Shown here piece by piece: positions 1 to 6,162 of a stretch of DNA of 15,277 nucleotides (the stretch's first letter is position 1; every line of letters begins with the position of its first letter). The DNA is from CANJXF01 sp043775015 (GTDB taxonomy: Bacteria; Verrucomicrobiota; Verrucomicrobiia; Limisphaerales; CANJXF01), in the NCBI GenBank assembly GCA_043775015.1, contig JAYVSV010000104.1:1-15277 (forward strand), given 5' to 3'. The notes under the pieces are model-generated. The model was not told the origin of the DNA. It did no database searches and was given only the letters and a program-made list of their open reading frames with translations. A program made the position numbers and the translations under genes.

Positions 1-46
1 CGGGCCACCTTGGGGAACTTACCCGGAAAATTCATGGCAACGCAAA

Positions 47-63
47 GCCGACTGCAAGTCGGC
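47..63. repeat. Short palindrome downstream of rsmI (REP-like or weak terminator)
   Basis: Perfect 7-bp stem with a triloop (gccgact-gca-agtcggc), 53 bp beyond the rsmI stop. On the minus strand the hairpin is followed by only three T residues, so it is a poor intrinsic terminator. The triloop design resembles the other small palindromes here (3476-3494, 3658-3676, 7815-7833), so a dispersed repeat is the likelier reading. The rest of 1-116 shows no gene. Confidence 0.45.
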
Positions 64-116
64 CCTCCGTCGATGCGGGGGCAGTGTCAAGATGCGCGCC
101 AAACCCATTGATCCGT

Positions 117-821
117 TCAGTTCAAAGGCGCTCCCTCGACCAGCACGACAAATTCGCCTTTTAGCGAACGCTTTTTCAAAATCTCCAAAAGTTCGTGAGG
201 AGTGCCGCGCAAAAATTCTTCAAATTTTTTGGTCAACTCGCGCGCCAACACAACGCCGCGTTCGGGAAAAACTTCGTTCAATTCGGTCAAAAGCTTTTCA
301 ATGCGGTACGGCGACTCGTAAAGAATGAGTGTGCCGTCAAAAGCTTTTAGCTGCTCCAGTTGTTTTCGGCGCTGCCCGGATTTATGCGGGAGAAAGCCGA
401 TGAAATGAAATTCTTCCGTTGGCAAACCGCTCGCAGTCAGTGCCGCAATCAACGCACATGCCCCAGGAATTGCTTCGACGCGCAAACCAGCCTCGAGCGC
501 CGCTTTCACCACCCTCTCGCCCGGATCACTGATCCCTGGACTCCCCGCATCGGTGACCAGCGCAACTTTTTCTCCACGTCGCAATCGCTCGATGATTTCT
601 TCGCTCCGCTTGGCCTCGTTAAATTGAAAATAGCTGAGCAGCGGCTTGGAAATGCCGAAGTGTTTCAACAGTTGTCCCGAGTGCCGCGTGTCTTCCGCTG
701 CAACGACATCACATTCTTTGAGAACTCGAAGCGCGCGCAAAGTAATGTCCTCCAAATTGCCGATGGGCGTCGCCACCAGATAAAGAGTTCCAGGGGTGAG
801 CGGTGGCAGCGTTTGTTCCAT
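117..821 (-). CDS. rsmI: 16S rRNA (cytidine(1402)-2'-O)-methyltransferase RsmI
   Basis: RsmI uses S-adenosylmethionine to 2'-O-methylate C1402 of 16S rRNA in the ribosomal P site, in the cytoplasm. The sequence shows the family signature near the N terminus (GTLYLVATPIGNLEDIT), followed by CDVVAAEDTRHSGQLL, VTDAGSPGISDPG, the glycine-rich VEAIPGACALIAALTASGLP, and FHFIGFLPHKSGQR. The ending (KGEFVVLVEG) is also typical. The length of about 234 residues is slightly short for the family (about 270-290): the C-terminal extension seen in many homologues is missing, but the catalytic domain is complete. I chose the ATG at 821; a GTG at 830 would add three residues, and neither has a clear ribosome-binding site. 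It diverges from thrH across 84 bp that must hold both promoters; no convincing -35/-10 pair was found there. Confidence 0.95.
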   Translation of the reverse strand: MEQTLPPLTPGTLYLVATPIGNLEDITLRALRVLKECDVVAAEDTRHSGQLLKHFGISKPLLSYFQFNEAKRSEEIIERLRRGEKVALVTDAGSPGISDPGERVVKAALEAGLRVEAIPGACALIAALTASGLPTEEFHFIGFLPHKSGQRRKQLEQLKAFDGTLILYESPYRIEKLLTELNEVFPERGVVLARELTKKFEEFLRGTPHELLEILKKRSLKGEFVVLVEGAPLN

Positions 822-905
822 GACTCTCACTTAACGGGAAACTCATCGGCGTTTCAAGACGTTGATTCGCTAGACAAAATTTTCTGATGTGAAATTATCC
901 GCGCC

Positions 906-1511
906 GTGAAACAGTCAATCGTCACTTTGGATTTGGAAGGCGTCCTGGTTCCTGAAATCTGGATCGCTGTTGCGGAGAAAACCGGCATCACTGCGCTGCG
1001 CCGTACGACTCGCGATGAACCCGATTACGACGTGCTGATGAAAGGGCGTCTGAGAATTCTCGCCGAACACAATTTAAAGTTGTCGGACATTCAAAACGTC
1101 ATCGGCACTTTAAAACCATTCGATGGCGCGAAAGATTTTCTCGATGAACTTCGCTCTATCACGCAGGTGATTATTTTGTCCGACACGTTCGAGGAATTTG
1201 CGAAACCGTTAATGAAACAACTCGGCTGGCCAACGTTGCTTTGCCATAAACTGGTCATCGAAAATGATCGCGTGGTCGATTACAAAATCCGCACGTCGGA
1301 ACAAAAACAAAAGGCCGTCGCCGCTTTGAAGCTTCTAAACTACCACGTCATTTCCGCCGGAGATTCGTTCAACGATACCGCGATGTTGATCGAGGCGAAT
1401 GTCGGTTTTCTTTTTCACGCGCCGGATAATATCAAGAAACAATTTCCACAATTCAAAGTGCTTGAGGAATATTCTGAGTTGATGAAGTTAATCAGAGAAG
1501 CCTTGATATAG
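906..1511 (+). CDS. thrH: ThrH: phosphoserine phosphatase / homoserine phosphotransferase (HAD family)
   Basis: A 201-residue HAD-superfamily enzyme. The characterised ThrH of Pseudomonas aeruginosa dephosphorylates phosphoserine and can transfer the phosphate to homoserine, linking serine and threonine synthesis. HAD motif I reads DLEG (D9, E11), the ThrH variant of DxDxT, within DLEGVLVPEIWIAVAEKTGI. Then come the substrate-specificity stretch TTRDEPDYDVLMKGRLRIL, motif II in VIILSDTFEEF, PTLLCHKL, and the motif III/IV region ISAGDSFNDTAML. Length and motif order match ThrH from end to end. The start is a GTG at 906, which keeps the usual N-terminal length; no clear Shine-Dalgarno sequence precedes it. 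The stop at 1511 directly abuts the stop of the convergent small gene at 1512, leaving no room for a terminator. The exact physiological substrate is inferred from the family. Confidence 0.93.
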   Translation: MKQSIVTLDLEGVLVPEIWIAVAEKTGITALRRTTRDEPDYDVLMKGRLRILAEHNLKLSDIQNVIGTLKPFDGAKDFLDELRSITQVIILSDTFEEFAKPLMKQLGWPTLLCHKLVIENDRVVDYKIRTSEQKQKAVAALKLLNYHVISAGDSFNDTAMLIEANVGFLFHAPDNIKKQFPQFKVLEEYSELMKLIREALI

Positions 1512-1787
1512 TCAGATGGATGCATTTGCACCGCGCCCTTGCTTCTTTGCTTTGCGGACCAAGAAAATGATGCTGGCCTGTGCTAAGATAAGCAAAGTCG
1601 CTTGGATTATTTGCCGATAACGAGCATCCAAGAATTCATTTACCCGATTCAGATCCTGTTCATTTGGTTTAAGAATATCGATTGCGTGGCTTGCAACATA
1701 AATACCGTAGCAGCTTTCAGCTACGGCAAAAACGCCACACAAAATAGTCATTCCAGCCAGAAAAATAATAAGGTTGAAAGGTTTCAT
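1512..1787 (-). CDS. Small two-helix membrane protein of unknown function
   Basis: A 91-residue protein that I do not recognise. It has two hydrophobic stretches that look like membrane helices: about residues 5-30 (FNLIIFLAGMTILCGVFAVA) and 62-78 (ATLLILAQASIIFLV). A polar loop between them carries NEQDLNRVNEFLDARYRQ, and the tail is basic (RKAKKQGRG). This charge pattern suggests both ends face the cytoplasm with the loop outside, although the first segment could instead be a signal peptide. It starts 12 bp after the gpsA stop on the same strand, so it is probably the last gene of the plsY-gpsA unit. The hydrophobic patterning and the position make a real gene more likely than chance. Confidence 0.65.
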   Translation of the reverse strand: MKPFNLIIFLAGMTILCGVFAVAESCYGIYVASHAIDILKPNEQDLNRVNEFLDARYRQIIQATLLILAQASIIFLVRKAKKQGRGANASI

Positions 1788-1799
1788 TTTGATTATCTG

Positions 1800-2780
1800 T
1801 CAGTCCTCCGGCTTCGTATCGCGGCTCATCAAATCTTGAACGGCTTGTCGAATCGGTTTTCCCTCGTAAAGCATCGCGTGAACTTCGTCGATGATAGGCG
1901 TCTCGACTTTTAATTTTTTCGACAACTGAAAAGCGGAGCGCGTCGTTGGATAACCTTCGGCAACGCTTGAAGTCGTCGCCAAAATATTTTTCACCGATTC
2001 CCCTCGTCCCAATCGTTCCCCGAATCCACGATTGCGACTGAGCTTTGAAAAACAAGTCACCGACAAATCTCCCAGCCCGCTCAATCCAGAAAAAGTTTCC
2101 GCATTCGCACCACACGCGACGCCAAGCCGCCGGATTTCCACAATCGCACGCGTGATCAAAGCGGCTTTCGTGTTGTCACCGAAACCGAGTCCGTCGGATG
2201 TTCCTGCCGCAATCGCGATGATGTTTTTCAACGCGCCACCCAATTCCACGCCGAGTAAATCCTCGCTCGTATAGACGCGAAACGTTGGTCGCAAAAAAAT
2301 GGTTTGGATGGTTTCGGCGATTTGCGAATCGGGGTTCGCCGCGACAATCGCTGCCGGAATATTTTTTGCCACTTCCAACGCCAGCGTCGGGCCGGACAAC
2401 GCCACCGCCGCCGCGCGCGGCATCGTCGATTTCAAAACACCGGACATCGTCAGGCCGGTTTCGTATTCGATCCCTTTCGTGACGCTCACGGCGATACCGC
2501 TGAATTCCGAAATCTCTTTCGTTACGTCACGAAAAAATTTCGACGGAACCGCGATGACCACGCATTCGCTTTTCTGAATCGCTGTTGCCAAATCGCTCTC
2601 AAATTTCAACCCGTGCGAAAGCCCAATTGCTGGCAGATGAGTTTGATTGCAGCGCGCTTGCTCAATTTTTTCCAAATGCGCCCGGTCGTGTCCCCAAAGC
2701 GTGACCGCGTGTTGGTTTTCACAAAGCAAATTTGCCAGACTGGTTCCCCATGCGCCTGCGCCCGCGACTGTGATTTTCAT
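1800..2780 (-). CDS. gpsA: Glycerol-3-phosphate dehydrogenase [NAD(P)+] GpsA
   Basis: GpsA reduces dihydroxyacetone phosphate to sn-glycerol-3-phosphate, the backbone for bacterial phospholipids, in the cytoplasm. The 326-residue length is standard. The Rossmann dinucleotide motif is at residues 7-12 (GAGAWG, within MKITVAGAGAWGTSLA). Other conserved blocks are VIAVPSKFFRDV, SVTKGIE, ALSGPTLALEVA, the catalytic-lysine segment LGGALKNIIAIAAG, LSGLGDLSVTC and SRNRGFG. The ATG at 2780 overlaps the plsY stop by 4 nt (ATGA), so the two genes are probably translationally coupled: PlsY consumes the glycerol-3-phosphate that GpsA makes. Confidence 0.97.
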   Translation of the reverse strand: MKITVAGAGAWGTSLANLLCENQHAVTLWGHDRAHLEKIEQARCNQTHLPAIGLSHGLKFESDLATAIQKSECVVIAVPSKFFRDVTKEISEFSGIAVSVTKGIEYETGLTMSGVLKSTMPRAAAVALSGPTLALEVAKNIPAAIVAANPDSQIAETIQTIFLRPTFRVYTSEDLLGVELGGALKNIIAIAAGTSDGLGFGDNTKAALITRAIVEIRRLGVACGANAETFSGLSGLGDLSVTCFSKLSRNRGFGERLGRGESVKNILATTSSVAEGYPTTRSAFQLSKKLKVETPIIDEVHAMLYEGKPIRQAVQDLMSRDTKPED

Positions 2781-3421
2781 TTCGCCACCTCATGTTTTTT
2801 CTGGCCGACTCGATTTTCCGTTCGGTTAAGCAATCGTTGGATGTTCGCTTTGTGTTTGTAAATCGCGAGCAACCCCAAAATCGCGGTGATAAAACTCATC
2901 AATTGGCTGCTGTGCAAAAACCACACAACGAAGGGCAAACAAAACGCCGCAGCAATCGAAGCGAGCGAAACGTAACGGCTGGTGACAAAGACTAAAATCC
3001 AGATTCCAAGAACGATGAGTAACGCCCACGGAACAAGCGCAACGAGCACGCCAGCCGTGGTGGCGATTCCTTTGCCCCCTTTGAATTTCAACCAGCAGGT
3101 GTAATTGTGTCCGAGAATTGCAGCGACGCCTGCGACGACTGCGAGAATTTCTTTTCCGGGAAAACCGGCGTCGGCCAAGATATATTTTCTCACGAGAAAA
3201 ACAACGAGCGTGCAGGCGAGAAAACCTTTCAGCGCATCTGTTAGCAAAACTAAAGTCCCCGCACCTTTGCCAAGAATACGAAAGACATTCGTCGCACCGA
3301 TGTTCCCGCTGCCGACGCTGCGAATATCAATTCCCTTCGCCTTCGCTACGAGATAACCCGTCGGAATCGAGCCGAGCAAATACGCGGCAATCGCGGTAAT
3401 GATATAACTAAAAATTTCCAC
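2777..3421 (-). CDS. plsY: Glycerol-3-phosphate acyltransferase PlsY
   Basis: PlsY is an integral membrane enzyme that transfers an acyl group from acyl-phosphate to glycerol-3-phosphate, giving lysophosphatidic acid, the first committed step of phospholipid synthesis in most bacteria. The 214-residue protein shows all three PlsY cytoplasmic motifs: SVGSGNIGATN (about residues 35-45), GHNYTCWLKFKGGKGIAT (about 103-120) and HKANIQRLLNRTEN near the C terminus. Several hydrophobic segments between them fit the known multi-helix topology. It is the first gene of a minus-strand unit with gpsA and the small membrane protein. Its promoter should lie in the divergent 3422-3736 region. Confidence 0.96.
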   Translation of the reverse strand: MEIFSYIITAIAAYLLGSIPTGYLVAKAKGIDIRSVGSGNIGATNVFRILGKGAGTLVLLTDALKGFLACTLVVFLVRKYILADAGFPGKEILAVVAGVAAILGHNYTCWLKFKGGKGIATTAGVLVALVPWALLIVLGIWILVFVTSRYVSLASIAAAFCLPFVVWFLHSSQLMSFITAILGLLAIYKHKANIQRLLNRTENRVGQKKHEVAK

Positions 3422-3469
3422 GCAGCGAATCTAGGCGAAGGCAATTCGCATTCAAGCGCCGAGTTGACT

Positions 3470-3682
3470 GGGTGGAACAGGCGTCTCGCCTGTTGAATTG
3501 GGCGTCCCGCCGAATTCCTGCCATGAGACACAAATTTACAGAACGCCTTCGCTAAGCAAGTTTCGTCGATTCTGGTGAAGCAAAATGTCATCACGGATTT
3601 TCTAAAGCGTAATTGCAACACGCACTCTTCGACGGATTTCGGCGAGACGCCGAAATCAACCGGCCAGAGGCCGGTTCCACCC
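3470..3682. repeat. Composite palindromic element bounded by GGGTGGAAC inverted repeats
   Basis: The ends are 9-bp inverted repeats: gggtggaac at 3470-3478 and gttccaccc at 3674-3682. Inside are four hairpins with 3-nt loops. They are aacaggcg-tct-cgcctgtt (3476-3494); an imperfect gaattgggcg-tcc-cgccgaattc (3495-3517); atttcggcg-aga-cgccgaaat (3636-3656); and aaccggcc-aga-ggccggtt (3658-3676). The two outer hairpins on each side are arranged symmetrically. This looks like a dispersed noncoding repeat (REP/BIME-like) and not a terminator, since no T-runs follow the stems. Confidence 0.7.
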
Positions 3683-3693
3683 TTGCTCAGAAA

Positions 3694-3728
3694 CTTTGGC
3701 CTTTAGACTTTGGGCTTTGGACTTTATA
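3694..3728 (-). repeat. Heptad repeat copy 3 (five CTTT[G/A][G/A]N units), inverted relative to the coding copies
   Basis: Five consecutive 7-nt units in exact phase: ctttggc, ctttaga, ctttggg, ctttgga, ctttata. Read on the minus strand this is the same T[C/T]CAAAG family that occurs in lpxB (7637-7664) and in the DUF1553 gene (8691-8718). It ends 8 nt before the chosen ATG of the oxidoreductase at 3737, so it occupies the 5' untranslated or ribosome-binding region of that gene. Confidence 0.75.
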
Positions 3729-3736
3729 CAACCCAC

Positions 3737-4777
3737 ATGTCATCGCTTTTGAAAGTTGCGGTTTTAGGAACGGGCTCGCTGGGAAAAGAACACGCCCGAA
3801 TTTATGCCGATCTGGCCACCGCCAAAAAAGTCGAATTCGTCGGCGTTTACGATGTCGTTCCCGATGCCGCCAAAAAAATTGCGGAGAAATTTCAGGTGCG
3901 CGCCTTCAATTCCGTCGAAGAAATTTCCAAAGCCAGCGACGCACTCAACATCGTCACACCGACAACCACACATTTCGATCTCGCGAAAATTCTTCTCCAA
4001 CAACGCAAACATCTGCTCGTCGAAAAACCGATGACCGACGATTCCGCGCAAGCGGCGAAACTCATCCAACTCGCGCGAGAAAATAATTGCATTCTGCAAG
4101 TCGGCCACATCGAACGTTTCAATCCTGTCCTGAAATATTTGGAAACCGTCGCGACCGAACCGCGCTTCATTGAGACGCATCGCCTTTCGCCCTACCCTGC
4201 CCGCTCGACCGACATCGGCGTCGTCCTCGATTTGATGATTCACGATTTGGATGTCGTGCTCGCGTTTGTGAAATCGCCGGTGACGAGCGTCGATGCCGTT
4301 GGCATTCCCGTTCTCAGCAAATCCGAAGACATCGCCAATGCGCGAATTCGTTTTGCCAACGGATGCATCGCGAACCTCACCGCCAGCCGCATCAGCCCGG
4401 AGCGCATGAGAAAAATCCGCGTCTTCAGCGGCGGCGCGATGACCAGTTACGTCTCGCTCGATTACCGCGCACAGGAAGGTTTCATCTATCGCATCGCGCG
4501 CGACGGCGAAGAGGAAAGCTCCATCCTGAAAAAAGTTTTGGCGGCGAAACTCGGCGTCGGCAAAGACTCCACCATCGTCAGCGAATTTGGCGGCAAACGA
4601 ATCGTGCGCGAACCCGTGCCGATTGAAAAAGACGAACCGCTAAAACTCGAACTGCAACATTTCGTAGAATGCGTGCAGGCGCAACAAACGCCCAGAGTCA
4701 GCGGTGAGTCCGCCAAACACGCGCTGGATTTGGCGTTTGAAATCACGCGGCAGATTCAACAATCGAACGGCAAATAA
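3737..4777 (+). CDS. Gfo/Idh/MocA-family NAD(P)-dependent oxidoreductase (possibly lipid A-pathway, GnnA-like)
   Basis: A 346-residue member of the Gfo/Idh/MocA family, which oxidises or reduces sugar hydroxyls with NAD(P). The N-terminal Rossmann motif is VAVLGTGSLGKEHA (about residues 7-20). The signature lysine lies in the EKP motif at 96-98 (HLLVEKPM). GHIERFNP (123-130) and the probable catalytic HDLD (169-172) follow. I chose the ATG at 3737; an in-frame TTG at 3710 lies inside the heptad repeat and is unlikely. In several Gram-negatives a relative (GnnA, which oxidises UDP-GlcNAc derivatives for amide-linked lipid A) lies by lpxB. Here the two are linked apart from the island, so a lipid A role is plausible, but no GnnB aminotransferase gene is in the window. 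Codons for residues 316-341 recur in diverged form at 5266-5344. Confidence 0.9.
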   Translation: MSSLLKVAVLGTGSLGKEHARIYADLATAKKVEFVGVYDVVPDAAKKIAEKFQVRAFNSVEEISKASDALNIVTPTTTHFDLAKILLQQRKHLLVEKPMTDDSAQAAKLIQLARENNCILQVGHIERFNPVLKYLETVATEPRFIETHRLSPYPARSTDIGVVLDLMIHDLDVVLAFVKSPVTSVDAVGIPVLSKSEDIANARIRFANGCIANLTASRISPERMRKIRVFSGGAMTSYVSLDYRAQEGFIYRIARDGEEESSILKKVLAAKLGVGKDSTIVSEFGGKRIVREPVPIEKDEPLKLELQHFVECVQAQQTPRVSGESAKHALDLAFEITRQIQQSNGK

Positions 4778-4817
4778 AAAATTTCCTTCGTTTGGCCAAG
4801 CGATTACAATTACTCCC

Positions 4818-5036
4818 ATGAAACAATTCACAGCTATTGTTCACCGTGGCGAACCGAACGAAGGCGGATTCTGGGCGACTTGTCTCGAAGTCCCCGGCGC
4901 GAATGGGCAGGGCCAGACGAAGGAAGAATGTCTCGCGAATTTGCGGGAAGCCATCCCGCTCATTTTGGAAACCGAACGTGAGGAAGTTTTCCGTCTCGAT
5001 CCGAAAGCTGAAACTACGGAACTTCTGCTGGCATGA
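4818..5036 (+). CDS. hicB: HicB-family antitoxin (pair 1)
   Basis: A 72-residue HicB-like antitoxin starting MKQFTAIVHRGEPNEGGFWA. It shows the HicB pattern: a short beta strand, GGFWATCLEVPGANGQGQT (a variant of the usual surface that masks the toxin), then a helix ECLANLREAIPLILE. There is no C-terminal DNA-binding domain, so it is the short HicB type that only neutralises HicA. It starts 40 bp after the oxidoreductase stop and overlaps the toxin gene by 4 nt (ATGA), with the antitoxin first. The pair is enclosed by two versions of the oxidoreductase 3' end. Confidence 0.88.
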   Translation: MKQFTAIVHRGEPNEGGFWATCLEVPGANGQGQTKEECLANLREAIPLILETEREEVFRLDPKAETTELLLA

Positions 5037-5227
5037 AACACCGGGCACTGCTCGGTCACCTTCAGGAACATGGTTGCGAATTAGTTCGTGAAGGCGGCAA
5101 TCATTCCATTTGGAGGAACCCACAGACTGGGCCGGAAAGAAGTCATTCCCGGCACAACGAAATCAAGAAATTTCTGGCGCGCTCCATTTGCCGCAATCTT
5201 TCCGTGCCAGTTCCACCGGGCAATTAA
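5033..5227 (+). CDS. hicA: HicA-family mRNA interferase toxin (pair 1), with a scrambled segment
   Basis: HicA toxins are small double-stranded-RNA-binding-fold ribonucleases that cut mRNA; the catalytic histidine lies in GGNHSIW (H24 here). The 64-residue protein fits the family: KHRALLGHLQEHGCELVREGGNHSIWRNP cut by a short gap from RHNEIKKFLARSICRNL. Residues 34-39 (PERSHS) do not fit. The +1 frame over 5133-5150 reads RKEVIP, which restores the family-like TGRKEVIPRHNEI. One inserted base near 5131-5132 and one missing C near 5150 therefore seem to have shifted and then restored the frame. Overall length is normal and H24 is kept, so activity may survive, but the loop is altered. Confidence 0.85.
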   Translation: MKHRALLGHLQEHGCELVREGGNHSIWRNPQTGPERSHSRHNEIKKFLARSICRNLSVPVPPGN

Positions 5228-5246
5228 ATGAAGTTTATCATGCCCC

Positions 5247-5264
5247 CTCGTTTTGAAAAACGAG
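5247..5264. other. Hairpin at the junction of HicA 1 and the Gfo/Idh remnant
   Basis: A perfect 8-bp stem with a 2-nt loop (ctcgtttt-ga-aaaacgag) between the hicA stop and the start of the duplicated oxidoreductase end at 5266. There is no T-run after it, so it is not a standard terminator. It sits at the exact cassette border and could be a recombination scar or an element end. Confidence 0.45.
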
Positions 5265-5265
5265 T

Positions 5266-5356
5266 GCAACAAACGCGCAAAGTCAGCGGCGAATCCGCCA
5301 AACACGCGTTGGATTTGGCGTTTGAAATTACAAGGCAGATTCAATCAGAAAAATGA
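5266..5356 (+). pseudogene. Second, diverged copy of the Gfo/Idh gene 3' end
   Basis: Positions 5266-5344 match 4681-4759 without gaps at a constant offset of 585 bp, with 8 mismatches in 79 bp by hand count. Read in the oxidoreductase frame (codons from 5267) it gives QQTRKVSGESAKHALDLAFE and onward, then a different end (SEK) and a TGA at 5354-5356. Six of the eight differences are synonymous; the others are P to R and R to K. The copy therefore diverged while part of a working gene and is not decayed local duplication. Its TGA overlaps the ATG of the HD gene (ATGA), showing that the HD gene was once the direct, coupled downstream neighbour of such an oxidoreductase. Confidence 0.9.
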
Positions 5357-5862
5357 TTTCAACCGGACTCATTGAAGTAATCCGAGCAGAATACCAATTG
5401 GACTGGGATGGAATTCACGGTGTTCGTCATTGGGCGCGAGTTTTTGAAAATGGGATGCAACTCGCAGAAGTCACTGGAGCAGATCTGCCAGTTATTGAGT
5501 TATTTGCAGTCTTTCACGATTCGCGACGCATAAACGAAGATGCCGATGCTGGTCACGGATTGCGAGGAGCAGAATTTGCGAGAAAACTTCGTGGAAAAGT
5601 TTTTGAATTAAGTGATTCTTCCTTCACCACGCTTTACGATGCATGTCGACTTCACACAGATGGCCTGAAGGACGGCGACATTACGGTTCAAATTTGTTGG
5701 GACGCAGATCGACTCGACCTTGGTCGAGTAGGAATTTTTCCCGATGCGCATTTTCTCTGTACGCCGGCGGCTCGCAATTTAGAGGTTTTGCAATGGGCGA
5801 ATTCTCGTGCTTGTTCTGATTTCGAGACAGCACAAGCAACCGAGTGGTTGAGCAGAAAATAA
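5353..5862 (+). CDS. HD-domain protein (putative metal-dependent phosphohydrolase)
   Basis: A 169-residue protein with the HD-superfamily metal-binding pattern: H22 and H26 (GIHGVRHWARV), the H55-D56 doublet (AVFHDSRR), H68 (GHGLRGAEFA), H101 (ACRLHTDG) and a final aspartate at D117 (CWDADRLDLGRVG). HD enzymes hydrolyse phosphate esters or nucleotides; the substrate here is unknown. The start ATG overlaps the stop of the oxidoreductase remnant (ATGA), and the stop TAA overlaps the ATG of the lpxB remnant (TAATG). This puts it in a former oxidoreductase-HD-lpxB operon. By eye its sequence is more AT-rich than its neighbours. A nucleotide-sugar or lipid A link is only inference from position. 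Confidence 0.85.
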   Translation: MISTGLIEVIRAEYQLDWDGIHGVRHWARVFENGMQLAEVTGADLPVIELFAVFHDSRRINEDADAGHGLRGAEFARKLRGKVFELSDSSFTTLYDACRLHTDGLKDGDITVQICWDADRLDLGRVGIFPDAHFLCTPAARNLEVLQWANSRACSDFETAQATEWLSRK

Positions 5863-5927
5863 TGAATTCAAAACGCATCATGCTCATCGCCCGGGAAGCC
5901 AGTGGCGACATGCTGGCAGCAGATTGA
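5862..5927 (+). pseudogene. Second, diverged copy of the lpxB 5' end
   Basis: Codons from ATG 5862 match the intact lpxB from 7084 (offset 1222 bp), with 11 mismatches in the first 60 bp by hand count. It encodes MNSKRIMLIAREASGDMLAA, then D and a TGA at 5925. The intact gene has P, G and T in place of S, R and A at three positions; the remaining internal differences are synonymous. After 5924 similarity stops. Only a 21-residue peptide can be made, so the copy is non-functional as LpxB. Its ATG overlaps the HD stop, the arrangement expected of an ancestral HD-lpxB junction. Confidence 0.9.
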
Positions 5928-5970
5928 ATGTGCGCTTTACGGAATTGGCGGTCAGGTGTAACAGTTGGTC

Positions 5971-6162
5971 ATGCAAAGTATCCGTTATGTGTATTGGCAG
6001 GACGGTGAGGCATGGCTCGGTCATCTGGAGGAATATCCCGACTACCTGACGCAAGGCGAATCGCTGGCCGACCTGGAGGAGCATCTTCGCGACCTTTACA
6101 AGGATTTGTCGAGCGGCGTCATTCCCTCCGTGCGCAAGATGGCTGAATTGCAGGTGTCGTGA
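5971..6162 (+). CDS. hicB: HicB-family antitoxin (pair 2)
   Basis: A 63-residue short HicB protein of a common type: RYVYWQDGEAWLGHLEEYPD, then YLTQGESLADLEEHLRDLYKDLSSGVIPSVRKMAEL. The EEYPDYLTQGES block and the following helix are family hallmarks. It shares little direct identity with HicB 1, so the two pairs came separately and are not local duplicates. I chose the ATG at 5971; a TTG at 5965 would add two residues. It overlaps hicA 2 by 4 nt (GTGA). It lies 43 bp after the lpxB remnant. There is no DNA-binding domain. Confidence 0.88.
   Translation: MQSIRYVYWQDGEAWLGHLEEYPDYLTQGESLADLEEHLRDLYKDLSSGVIPSVRKMAELQVS

Larger units (their letters stand above)
3422..3736. other. Divergent intergenic region between plsY and the Gfo/Idh gene
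   Basis: A 315-bp region without a credible gene. It holds a palindromic repeat element (3470-3682) and a heptad repeat (3694-3728), listed separately. Promoters for plsY (minus strand) and the oxidoreductase (plus strand) must lie here. The only low-complexity-free stretch is about 3518-3635, the most likely promoter zone, but no convincing -35/-10 pair could be assigned by eye. Confidence 0.6.

Noticed and set aside
360..887. Long plus-strand open frame of 175 codons opposite rsmI
   Set aside because: It is antisense to a fully conserved rsmI and shows no family-like pattern; a shadow frame.
822..905. Sigma-70 promoters between rsmI and thrH
   Set aside because: TTGATT near 863 and AT-rich stretches exist, but no pair with correct spacing stands out.
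2304..2861. Long plus-strand open frame of 185 codons opposite gpsA and plsY
   Set aside because: Antisense shadow with arginine- and cysteine-rich composition typical of such frames.
3764..4243. Minus-strand open frame of 159 codons inside the oxidoreductase gene
   Set aside because: Shadow of a well-supported Rossmann gene with conserved EKP and GHIERF motifs.
5247..5264. Intrinsic terminator for HicBA 1
   Set aside because: The stem is good but no T-run follows on either strand; kept only as a hairpin at the cassette border.
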